In this document: piece after piece, positions 1 to 5,551 of the stretch | How positions within the stretch are numbered: the stretch's first letter is position 1 | Layout of the letters: each line of letters starts with the position of its first letter | Assembly: GCA_025934545.1 (NCBI GenBank) | Contig: JAICXV010000143.1 | Coordinates: forward strand, 1 to 6,324 | Origin: Verrucomicrobiia bacterium | Lineage (GTDB): Bacteria; Verrucomicrobiota; Verrucomicrobiia; Limisphaerales; Palsa-1400 | DNA: 6,324 nucleotides | Reading direction: 5' to 3' | Program-made: the position numbers and the translations under genes | The notes under the pieces: generated by a model | Seen by the model: the letters and a program-made list of their open reading frames with translations, nothing else | Databases searched by the model: none | Told to the model about the DNA's origin: nothing

Positions 1-28
1 CGTTTGCTCCCGTGATTGCAATTTTCAT
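1..28 (-). CDS. Start of a Rossmann-fold NAD(P)-dependent oxidoreductase/epimerase (partial, 3' end outside window)
   Basis: Reading leftward from an ATG at 28-26, the frame gives MKIAITGAN before the window ends. A short hydrophobic strand followed by TGA(N/T) at the extreme N-terminus is how many short-chain dehydrogenases, NAD-dependent epimerases and related sugar-nucleotide or TIGR01777-type proteins begin, because it is the first beta strand and the start of the glycine-rich dinucleotide-binding loop. The start is supported by a good ribosome-binding sequence, AAAGGTG at 41-35. The gene begins 13 bases after the stop of the GbsR/MarR regulator on the same strand, so the two are probably co-transcribed and this may be a target of that regulator. 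Only nine residues are visible: the fold class is a reasonable guess, and the exact family and substrate cannot be given. Confidence 0.5.
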
Positions 29-34
29 AAGCGT

Positions 35-41
35 CACCTTT
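35..41 (-). promoter_or_regulatory. Shine-Dalgarno sequence for the partial oxidoreductase gene
   Basis: On the minus strand AAAGGTG ends six bases before the ATG at 28-26. It lies immediately after the regulator gene's stop codon (44-42). It is the clearest ribosome-binding site in the window and is the main reason to accept a start codon there despite the very short visible reading frame. Confidence 0.55.
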
Positions 42-569
42 CTAAATTTTGCCGATCCATTTCATGATCTTGTCGCCCATCTTTACGAACTTGCGGATGC
101 CGGCGATTGGCAGCTTGCGGATTTGCCCATACCAGGCGCTGGTCGATTCGAAAAATTCCAGCAAAGCCTCCAATCGCTCTTTTGTGTATTTATCTGTCTT
201 CGAGGCGTCAGCTTCGGCGGCGCACTCTTTCAGCAAGTCGAGCGTCGGGTCCATCTCACGTTTTTTGCGCTCATCGAGAACGATGCGGAACATTTCCCAA
301 ACGTCCTTGAGTGATTCGTAATGGTCGCGGCGATCTCCGAGAACGTGGACGATGCGCACGATGCCCCAGCCTTCGAGTTCGCGCAGGCTGTTACTGACGT
401 TGGAACGAGCAACCCCGAGCGTGTCGGAAATCATTTCAGCATCGATCGGCTTAGGGGACAAATAGAGCAACGCGTGGATTTGGGCGACCGTGCGGTTGAT
501 GCCCCATTGCGCACCCATTTTACCCCAATGAAGGATGAACTTTTGTTGAACTGGGCTAAGAGCGTTCAT
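42..569 (-). CDS. GbsR/MarR-family winged-helix transcriptional repressor
   Basis: A 175-residue DNA-binding regulator. The N-terminus (about 5-37) has the helical pattern QQKFILHWGKMGAQWGINR, then TVAQIHALLYL, seen in GbsR-like members of the MarR superfamily. A winged helix-turn-helix follows: helix at about 43-51, recognition helix at about 53-66 (VARSNVSNSLREL), and a wing at about 71-85 containing GDRRDHY. The rest is largely helical and charged, consistent with a dimerisation region. Length is normal for the family. The ATG at 569 is chosen because the conserved N-terminal helix starts immediately and the promoter and operator lie just upstream; no Shine-Dalgarno sequence is evident. 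A perfect inverted repeat over the -10 suggests negative autoregulation. The gene precedes, on the same strand, the start of a probable NAD(P)-binding oxidoreductase, a likely co-regulated partner. The inducer is unknown; glycine betaine or choline sensing as in Bacillus GbsR should not be assumed. Confidence 0.88.
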   Translation of the reverse strand: MNALSPVQQKFILHWGKMGAQWGINRTVAQIHALLYLSPKPIDAEMISDTLGVARSNVSNSLRELEGWGIVRIVHVLGDRRDHYESLKDVWEMFRIVLDERKKREMDPTLDLLKECAAEADASKTDKYTKERLEALLEFFESTSAWYGQIRKLPIAGIRKFVKMGDKIMKWIGKI

Positions 570-580
570 TTAATTCGGTC

Positions 581-609
581 ATTTCTGTCTAAACAGAAAT
601 TACAGAAAT
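581..609. promoter_or_regulatory. Probable operator of the GbsR-type repressor: perfect inverted repeat plus third half-site
   Basis: ATTTCTGT at 581-588 and ACAGAAAT at 593-600 are exact reverse complements separated by CTAA. A third copy of the same half-site, ACAGAAAT, follows at 602-609 in direct orientation to the second arm. The element lies 11 bases before the start codon of the winged-helix regulator and covers the predicted -10 of its promoter. Size and symmetry fit binding by a dimeric MarR-superfamily protein. That the neighbouring regulator is the binder is inference from position. Confidence 0.7.
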
Positions 610-625
610 ATGCCGATTGTGTCAA
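597..625 (-). promoter_or_regulatory. Sigma-70-type promoter of the GbsR/MarR regulator gene
   Basis: On the minus strand there is a perfect TTGACA at 625-620, a 17-base spacer, then TAATTT at 602-597, which matches the -10 consensus only at its T, A and final T. Transcription would start near 590, giving an untranslated leader of roughly 20 bases. The -10 lies inside the inverted repeat and touches the third half-site, so a bound repressor would block polymerase directly. Confidence 0.6.
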
Positions 626-650
626 GTGAGATAGAACGGCCGCTAAGGCT

Positions 651-688
651 GCTACCCGAACGCTTTTTGCAACGAAATTCGGGCTAGC
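651..688. repeat. Imperfect inverted repeat in the lepA/regulator intergenic region
   Basis: GCTACCCGAA at 651-660 pairs with TTCGGGCTAGC at 678-688, with only one extra G unpaired in the right arm, around a 17-base centre. It could form a 10-bp bulged hairpin in RNA from either strand or serve as a protein-binding site. It lies just outside the regulator promoter and about 105 bases before lepA. There is no T-run after either arm, so it is not a good intrinsic terminator. Its role is unknown. Confidence 0.4.
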
Positions 689-760
689 GAAAAGTGCGCG
701 GCACAGAAGGGTGAGAAAATTCCCTTTCCGCCCGCACCACTCGCCCTTATGTTCTACAGC

Positions 761-778
761 CCCGATATTTATGTCGGG
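761..778. repeat. Short hairpin just upstream of lepA
   Basis: CCCGA at 761-765 and TCGGG at 774-778 form a stem that extends inward by one wobble and one A-T pair, with a four-base loop TTTA. It ends 14 bases before the lepA start codon. It uses the same CCCGA/TCGGG arm sequence as the larger inverted repeat at 651-688. It could be a leader hairpin or a binding site. No T-run follows, which argues against a terminator. Confidence 0.35.
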
Positions 779-779
779 T

Positions 780-785
780 TATAGT
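780..785 (+). promoter_or_regulatory. Candidate -10 element for a leaderless lepA transcript
   Basis: TATAGT matches the TATAAT consensus at five of six positions and ends seven bases before the A of the lepA ATG, so transcription could begin at or next to the start codon. No convincing -35 exists at normal spacing, and no Shine-Dalgarno sequence precedes the ATG, which is compatible with a leaderless message. A weaker alternative -10 is TATGTT at about 748-753. Neither is firm. Confidence 0.25.
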
Positions 786-792
786 TAATTGG

Positions 793-2583
793 ATGGACAC
801 AGCGCACATTAGAAATTTCAGCATCATTGCCCATATCGATCATGGGAAAACGACGCTTTCGGACCGCCTTTTGCATCGCACCGGCACTATCGCCACGCGC
901 AACATGTCTGATCAGTTGCTCGACTCGATGGACCTTGAGCGGGAGAGGGGAATCACCATTAAAGCCCATCCGGTCACGATGCTCTATAAGGCCCGCAACG
1001 GTGAAGAGTATGAACTCAACCTGATCGATACTCCCGGCCACGTCGATTTCACTTACGAAGTCTCGCGCAGCCTCAGCGCTTGCGAAGGCGCCATCCTCAT
1101 CATCGATGCGGCGCAAGGAGTCGAGGCACAGACGGTGGCCAACGTTCATCTAGCGACGAAGCAAAATCTAACGATCATTCCAGTCATCAACAAAATCGAT
1201 CTGCCACACGCGAATGTTGCGCTGACCAAGCAGCAGCTTGAAGATATTTTGACCATCCCGGCCGACCAAGCCATTCCGGCTAGCGCTAAAGAAGGCATTG
1301 GCATCGACGAGATTCTCGAAGCCATTGTCGCGCGCGTTCCACCGCCGAAACCAACCGGCGCCGTTTCGATGCAAGGTCTTTGCTTCGATTCATATTTTGA
1401 CACCTACAAAGGCGTCGTCACGCACGTGCGCGTTTTCAACGGCGAACTAAAGCCCGGCATGGATATCAAACTACTTCAGACCGGCAAATCGTATCAGATT
1501 AAAGAGGTCGGTAGTTTCAATCCGAAGCCATACGTCCGCGAGAAACTTGAAGTGGGAGAAACCGGTTATTTCACGGCGAACATCAAAACGCCGAAAGACG
1601 TGAAGATGGGCGACACGCTCACCGAAGCGCGCCATCCATCTCCGGTTTTGCCGGGTTTCAAAGAAAGCCATCCAATGGTGTTCAGTGGCATTTATCCAAT
1701 CAACACCGCCGACTACGAACATCTCAAGGCCAACATGGCCAAGTTGCAGCTCAACGACTCCGCGTTCGTTTACCAAAGTGAAAGCTCGGTCGCGCTCGGC
1801 TTTGGTTTCCGCTGTGGTTTTCTCGGGTTGCTCCATTTGGAAATCGTCCAGGAGCGGTTGCGTCGCGAATACGACATGGACATCATCGCGACCTATCCGA
1901 GCGTCGTTTATAAAGTGACCTTGACCGATGGCACGGTGAAGGAAATCGATAACCCGGCGTTTTTGCCAGAGGTCAATTACATCGAGAAAATCGAAGAGCC
2001 CATGGTCTGGGCGTTCATCATTTGTCCGAACGAATGCATCGGCGACATGATGTCGTTGATTGCCGAAAAGCGCGGCACAGCCGATCACACGGAAACGTTG
2101 GATTCCAAGCGCGTGATGATTACGACGTCATTGCCCTTGAATGAAATCCTGATCGATTTTCATGACCGCATAAAAAGCATCACGCGCGGATTCGGCTCGA
2201 TGGATTACGAGCATGCCGGCTATTTGCCGTCGGACATGGTGAAGCTCGACATGCTCGTGAACAACGAATCCGTTGACGCGTTCTCCAGCATCGTCCATCG
2301 CAGCAAAGCAGATAGCAGGGGACGCGCGCTCGCCGCGAAGTTGAAAGAAGTCATTCCCAAACAGCAATACCAGGTGGCCATTCAAGCCGCGATCGGCGGA
2401 AAGATTGTCGCGCGGGAAACCGTCAGCGCGATGCGCAAGGACGTTACCGCGAAATGCTACGGCGGCGATATCACGCGTAAACGCAAATTGCTCGAGAAGC
2501 AAAAAGAAGGCAAAAAACGGATGAAGGCGTTCGGTTCGGTCAATATTCCACAGGAAGCGTTTATTGAGGTGCTGAAGGCGTAA
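793..2583 (+). CDS. lepA: Elongation factor 4 (LepA), ribosome back-translocase GTPase
   Basis: A complete 596-residue protein of normal family length. EF4 is a cytosolic translational GTPase that binds the ribosome and affects translocation and initiation, especially under stress. The GTPase signatures are intact: AHIDHGKT at 13-20, RERGITI at 50-56 (switch I), DTPGH at 79-83, NKID at 133-136 and SAK at 164-166. The catalytic His of DTPGH (83) is present. Domain II and the EF-G-like domains follow. The family-specific C-terminal domain is recognisable by KDVTAKCYGGDITRKRKLLE and the basic stretch after it, which distinguishes LepA from EF-G, BipA and TetM. The ATG at 793 is preferred because the conserved HIRNFSIIAHIDHGKT begins at once. 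No Shine-Dalgarno sequence precedes it. It is the first gene of a tight plus-strand run ending in lepB; its stop lies 2 bases before the next start. Confidence 0.98.
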   Translation: MDTAHIRNFSIIAHIDHGKTTLSDRLLHRTGTIATRNMSDQLLDSMDLERERGITIKAHPVTMLYKARNGEEYELNLIDTPGHVDFTYEVSRSLSACEGAILIIDAAQGVEAQTVANVHLATKQNLTIIPVINKIDLPHANVALTKQQLEDILTIPADQAIPASAKEGIGIDEILEAIVARVPPPKPTGAVSMQGLCFDSYFDTYKGVVTHVRVFNGELKPGMDIKLLQTGKSYQIKEVGSFNPKPYVREKLEVGETGYFTANIKTPKDVKMGDTLTEARHPSPVLPGFKESHPMVFSGIYPINTADYEHLKANMAKLQLNDSAFVYQSESSVALGFGFRCGFLGLLHLEIVQERLRREYDMDIIATYPSVVYKVTLTDGTVKEIDNPAFLPEVNYIEKIEEPMVWAFIICPNECIGDMMSLIAEKRGTADHTETLDSKRVMITTSLPLNEILIDFHDRIKSITRGFGSMDYEHAGYLPSDMVKLDMLVNNESVDAFSSIVHRSKADSRGRALAAKLKEVIPKQQYQVAIQAAIGGKIVARETVSAMRKDVTAKCYGGDITRKRKLLEKQKEGKKRMKAFGSVNIPQEAFIEVLKA

Positions 2584-2585
2584 GG

Positions 2586-3194
2586 ATGAAAGCCAAGCCA
2601 CAGCCCGCCCCCGTTGAACGCATCGAATCGTTTATTCAGTCGATTCGTGGCCAGAAAATCATCATGGATTCCGATTTGGCTGCGCTTTACGGTGTCCAAA
2701 CACGAGTGTTGAATCAGGCAGTTAAGCGCAACAAGAAACGCTTTCCAGAGGATTTCATGTTTCAATTGAAGGTTGAGGAAGCTAATTCAGTGTCGCGTTC
2801 AAGATCACAAATTGTGATCTTGAATGAAACGAAACGGTCAAGGCCTCAAAATCCGCGCATCAAGCGCGGCCAGAACATCAAATACCTACCGTACGCTTTC
2901 ACCGAAAACGGCGCGGTCATGGCCGCCAATGTTTTGAACAGCCCGCAAGCAGTTCGGATGAGCATTTTTATCGTAAGAGCGTTCATCAAGATGCGAGAAA
3001 TGCTCGCCAGCAGCCAGGATTTAGCAAAAGAACTTCGAGACTTGGAACGCAAACTCACGTCTCGGCTCGATAATCATGAAACCGCCATCGTGGATGTGCT
3101 GCGGCGTATCATGCGTCTCCTTGATCCACCACCGTCGCCACCAGAGCCTGAAAGACCAAAACGTCAAATCGGGTTTCGTCCCGAGCCTAAATAG
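2586..3194 (+). CDS. ORF6N-domain DNA-binding protein
   Basis: A 202-residue protein of the ORF6N family, a phage-associated DNA-binding domain related to KilA-N/BRO-type proteins that is widespread as single genes in bacterial genomes. The N-terminal domain (about 10-61) has the typical SIRGQKIIMDSDLAALYGV followed by LNQAVKRNKKRFPEDFMFQL. After a variable, basic linker (62-99) comes the second hallmark, YLPYAFTENGAVMAANVL at about 100-117, then AVRMSIFIVRAFIKMRE (122-138). The C-terminal third is a predicted coiled coil (about 138-172) ending in a proline-rich tail with PKRQIGF. It starts 2 bases after the lepA stop; GAAGG at 2574-2578 may serve as ribosome-binding site. Its stop is 18 bases before lepB, so it is probably co-transcribed with both. 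The linker-coding DNA contains a perfect 27-base palindrome. Its function is not known; a regulatory role or a role in mobile-element biology are both possible. Confidence 0.9.
   Translation: MKAKPQPAPVERIESFIQSIRGQKIIMDSDLAALYGVQTRVLNQAVKRNKKRFPEDFMFQLKVEEANSVSRSRSQIVILNETKRSRPQNPRIKRGQNIKYLPYAFTENGAVMAANVLNSPQAVRMSIFIVRAFIKMREMLASSQDLAKELRDLERKLTSRLDNHETAIVDVLRRIMRLLDPPPSPPEPERPKRQIGFRPEPK
2798..2824. repeat. Perfect 27-base palindrome inside the ORF6N gene
   Basis: TTCAAGATCACAA at 2798-2810 is the exact reverse complement of TTGTGATCTTGAA at 2812-2824, with a single A at 2811 as the centre. It encodes residues of the linker between the two conserved ORF6N blocks (S72 to L79, SRSQIVIL). 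The smaller perfect palindrome TTCAATTGAA lies 27 bases upstream at 2761-2770 and shares the outer TTCAA/TTGAA. It could be a cruciform, mRNA hairpin or protein-binding site. Confidence 0.75.
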
Positions 3195-3212
3195 ATTTAA
3201 GATTTTTATACC

Positions 3213-4463
3213 ATGAGACTCCGCTGGTTCCTATCAAGCACAGTGCGCGAAGCATCCGACCTCGCCAAGCACGTGCGCAAGCTTCTCAATGCGCAACGTG
3301 ACATTCTCGCGCCGCAAGCAGTTGACGCCGTCGAAGCGTCGCTGAAACAAACATGCACCGCCGTTGACACCAGTTCGGATACGGCCACGATTCGAGATGC
3401 GGCCAAACAATTGGAAGCGACCGCCAATAAATGGCTCAAACCATATCCGAACGCCGTCTGGCGCGAAAACATTGAGGTCTTCCTCGTGGCGATTGTCATA
3501 GCGATGGGTATTCGCACATTTTTCCTGCAACCGTTCAAGATCCCGACTGGTTCGATGCAGCCGACTTTGTTCGGGATGACCGTCGATAATAAGACCGACG
3601 ATCCGAATTTCAAAGTGCCGGGCGCGGGCCAGCAATGGATCGATGCGATCATGCGCGGAAAGTTTTATCATGAATGGATTGCTGAGGACGACGGCGAGGT
3701 GTTGTCGATTAGCCCGCCGCAACACCTGAGCATGTTCATCAACAAGCGGCAAGTCGTCGTTCAATACGTTGGCCAAACCCAACCGACGACGCACACTTTT
3801 TGGTTCACGCCCGAGGATACGGGTTCGGGCCATGACCCGTTTACCGTCGAAGTCAGCGAAGATGGACTGCACGCGCGCCACATTATTTATCCGCACGAAA
3901 CGTTTCGCAAAGGCGAACCGATTTTGCGGCTCGTCGACACCACCGGGGATCATTTGTTTGTCGATCGCGTCAGCTACAATTTTCGCAAACCTAAACGCGG
4001 TGAAATCATCGTTTTCAAAACCAAAGGAATTGAAGGTCTCGACCAGACGCAATTTTATATAAAGCGGTTGATTGGTTTGCCCGGTGAAAAAGTCAGCATC
4101 TGCAAACTGAAGCCAACAGATCCTGAGCCGCGGCATGCCTGCATCAACGGCAAGCCGTTGAGTGCAGCCGATCCGCATTTCGAGAACGTTTATACGTTTG
4201 ACCCAAATCAACCAGCCCGGGACAGTCACTATTCGGGCCACACCTTAGACCCGCGGTCCAGATTGCAAACGACGGATGATTATATCGAAGTCCGGCCAGA
4301 TCATTACCTGGTCTTCGGCGATAACACCGCGAACAGTTCGGATTCGCGATTCTGGGGCGATTTTCCAGAACAAAACGTGATCGGCAAATCGTGGTTTGTT
4401 TACTGGCCAATCCTGCCGAAGAATGCCGGCGAACGCGGACGATTCGGTTGGGGTCAGCAATAA
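3213..4463 (+). CDS. lepB: Signal peptidase I (leader peptidase), enlarged form
   Basis: A 416-residue membrane-bound serine protease that removes signal peptides from exported proteins. Residues 1-85 are a charged, helical extension with no obvious membrane segment. One transmembrane segment follows (about 88-106), leading into IPTGSMQPTL with the catalytic Ser114. The catalytic Lys284 sits in FYIKRLIGLPGEKV. The C-terminal box has GDN (369-371) and SDSR (376-379), then a FVYWP segment. Ser and Lys are 170 residues apart, against 55 in E. coli LepB (S90/K145), because of an insert at about 120-250 with no motif I recognise. The extension and insert resemble signal peptidases I associate with Verrucomicrobiota. 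The ATG at 3213 is kept because the extension reads as continuous protein-like sequence and no later in-frame ATG precedes the membrane segment. No Shine-Dalgarno sequence is seen. lepA-lepB linkage is classical, here interrupted by the ORF6N gene. Confidence 0.96.
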   Translation: MRLRWFLSSTVREASDLAKHVRKLLNAQRDILAPQAVDAVEASLKQTCTAVDTSSDTATIRDAAKQLEATANKWLKPYPNAVWRENIEVFLVAIVIAMGIRTFFLQPFKIPTGSMQPTLFGMTVDNKTDDPNFKVPGAGQQWIDAIMRGKFYHEWIAEDDGEVLSISPPQHLSMFINKRQVVVQYVGQTQPTTHTFWFTPEDTGSGHDPFTVEVSEDGLHARHIIYPHETFRKGEPILRLVDTTGDHLFVDRVSYNFRKPKRGEIIVFKTKGIEGLDQTQFYIKRLIGLPGEKVSICKLKPTDPEPRHACINGKPLSAADPHFENVYTFDPNQPARDSHYSGHTLDPRSRLQTTDDYIEVRPDHYLVFGDNTANSSDSRFWGDFPEQNVIGKSWFVYWPILPKNAGERGRFGWGQQ

Positions 4464-4581
4464 TCGTAAAAAGACTCAAAAAAATTTACAGCTAGGAACC
4501 GTTTCCCGGCTATACAGCCCCTCTAGTTTCGCACAATGTTTGTTATATTTACTTGACTTCCGGGTGGTCGCCCCTTTTGGA

Positions 4582-5400
4582 TCACGGGTTTTCTGTTTCT
4601 GATTTGATATTAGTTGGCTCAGGTTCTGGCGTGATTGGATTAAACCTCGTCCCGCCGTTTTCCGATATGACGCCCATCACATCTTCGTAGCGTTTGTATT
4701 CGGCAAGTGAATAGGCGGTCTCGCCGTCGACATCGGCATCATTAACACGCGCGCCTTTTTCCAAAAGCAATTCAACCGTTTCTTTATCGCCGACACTCGC
4801 GGCGCCCATCAACGGCGTATAACCGAGCGGTAGACGCGCATGAGCGTTCACTGGCGCGTTATTAGCAATTAATATTTCCATCACGGACGTATAATTGGCG
4901 TCCGCCGGTTTCGCGTGCCAGGGCGTGTGCAACGCAGTGCAGTCATAATGATCGCGGGCGGCAACGTTCGCGCCGTGTTTGATGAGCAGGGTGACCGTTT
5001 GCGGATGACGCGCCCACGCCGCCAGCATTAACGGCGTTTGGCCGGATGAATTTCGCAGGTCCGCATTGGTCGACTTTGCGAGGAGCAATTCAACGATCTT
5101 GTTGAAACCATTTTGCGCGGCAACGTGCAACGGTGTGTTGCCGTGTTTGAGCAGGGCGCCTTTCGTTGGGTTAGCACCGTGATTGAGCAATTCTTCAACA
5201 GTGTCAGCATCGCCATTTTCAGCGGCAATGAAGAGCGGGGTGCGTCCACGCGCGTCGCGGCTGTCGATTTTAGCCCCCTGCTCCACTAGCGTTGCGATTT
5301 TCGCTTTGTCGCCTTTAAGCACGGCCTGGTGCAGTGCCGAATGAGAAGCGCATCCTTGAACAATCAGCGCTAGCGCCAGAACGGCGGTGCAGAATTTCAT
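4582..5400 (-). CDS. Ankyrin-repeat lipoprotein
   Basis: A 272-residue probable envelope protein that would act through protein-protein contacts; its partner is unknown. Residues 1-16 form a hydrophobic signal peptide ending in a lipobox-like IVQGC, with Cys17 the likely lipidated residue. Ala18 and Ser19 follow, with no Asp at +2, which in Gram-negative bacteria favours outer-membrane retention. The mature part is about seven ankyrin repeats spanning roughly 20-250, with clear GRTPLFIAAENGD (52-64), GNTPLHVAAQNG (87-98), GQTPLMLAA (120-128), GYTPLMGAASVGD (193-205) and DGETAYSLAE (225-234) cores, each followed by a VxxLLxxGA-type second helix. The repeat at about 152-190 is longer and irregular. 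The last 20 or so residues are Pro/Glu-rich. The start lies 22 bases after the 3' end of a tRNA gene on the same strand, without a visible ribosome-binding site. Gln at -2 of the lipobox is less usual, so lipidation is probable rather than certain. Confidence 0.87.
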   Translation of the reverse strand: MKFCTAVLALALIVQGCASHSALHQAVLKGDKAKIATLVEQGAKIDSRDARGRTPLFIAAENGDADTVEELLNHGANPTKGALLKHGNTPLHVAAQNGFNKIVELLLAKSTNADLRNSSGQTPLMLAAWARHPQTVTLLIKHGANVAARDHYDCTALHTPWHAKPADANYTSVMEILIANNAPVNAHARLPLGYTPLMGAASVGDKETVELLLEKGARVNDADVDGETAYSLAEYKRYEDVMGVISENGGTRFNPITPEPEPTNIKSETENP

Positions 5401-5422
5401 ATTCGAAATTGAAATCGGAAAA

Positions 5423-5497
5423 TGGTGGGCGGTGAGGGATTCGAACCCCCGACCAACAGCGTGTAAAGCTGCTGCGCTACCGCTGCGCTAACCGCCC
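5423..5497 (-). tRNA. tRNA-Val (anticodon UAC)
   Basis: The minus strand folds into a full cloverleaf. The acceptor stem is GGGCGGT with ACCGCCC. The D arm is GCGC/GCGC around AGCGGTA. The anticodon stem is GCAGC with GCTGT (one G-U pair) around the loop TTTACAC, giving anticodon TAC. The variable loop is TGGTC. The T arm is GGGGG with CCCTC around TTCGAAT. Discriminator A73 is followed by an encoded CCA (5425-5423). All seven acceptor pairs are Watson-Crick except the G-T-free check is complete at every position, and no arm has a mismatch apart from wobbles. It lies 54 bases after the trmL stop and 22 bases before the ankyrin lipoprotein start on the same strand, so it may be part of a longer transcript or have its own promoter. 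Confidence 0.97.
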
Positions 5498-5508
5498 ATA
5501 CAGCCTAA

Positions 5509-5537
5509 AGGTTACGAGCAGTCGCGCGCTTGTGCAA
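5509..5537 (-). promoter_or_regulatory. Possible weak promoter of the tRNA-Val gene
   Basis: On the minus strand TTGCAC at 5537-5532 and TAACCT at 5514-5509 are separated by exactly 17 bases. The -10 ends 11 bases before the first tRNA base, which fits a very short leader. Each hexamer matches the consensus at only three of six positions, so this is a suggestion based on spacing. Read-through from trmL is an equally good explanation. Confidence 0.25.
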
Positions 5538-5551
5538 CACGGATTAGTCCC

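Noticed and set aside
321..629. Plus-strand open frame of 102 codons overlapping the GbsR-type regulator
   Set aside because: It lies opposite a well-recognised winged-helix protein and its promoter, has no family similarity that I recognise, and no ribosome-binding site.
769..2601. Several antisense open frames opposite lepA (for example 1471-2088 and 2128-2601)
   Set aside because: All are in register with lepA codons and show no family features; they are by-products of codon usage in a conserved gene.
2586..3212. Insertion-sequence borders around the ORF6N gene
   Set aside because: I looked for terminal inverted repeats or target-site duplications at both junctions and saw none that are convincing; the gene is kept as a simple cargo gene.
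3234..4241. Long antisense open frame (335 codons) opposite lepB
   Set aside because: It is codon-aligned with lepB on the other strand, so it stays open mainly because lepB avoids TTA, CTA and TCA codons. It has no recognisable domain, while lepB has every catalytic motif.
4479..4520. Small hairpins (GGAA/TTCC and GGCT/AGCC) near an A7 run, as a minus-strand terminator for the ankyrin gene
   Set aside because: Stems are four pairs each, and the T-run on the minus strand is separated from them by about a dozen bases, so this is not a convincing terminator.
4564..4592. Possible intrinsic terminator between lepB and the ankyrin gene (GTGGTC with GATCAC, then TTTT)
   Set aside because: The stem is only six pairs with one wobble, the loop is ten bases, and the T-run is short and overlaps the 3' end of the opposite gene. 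It is too weak to call, though some termination in this convergent spacer is expected.
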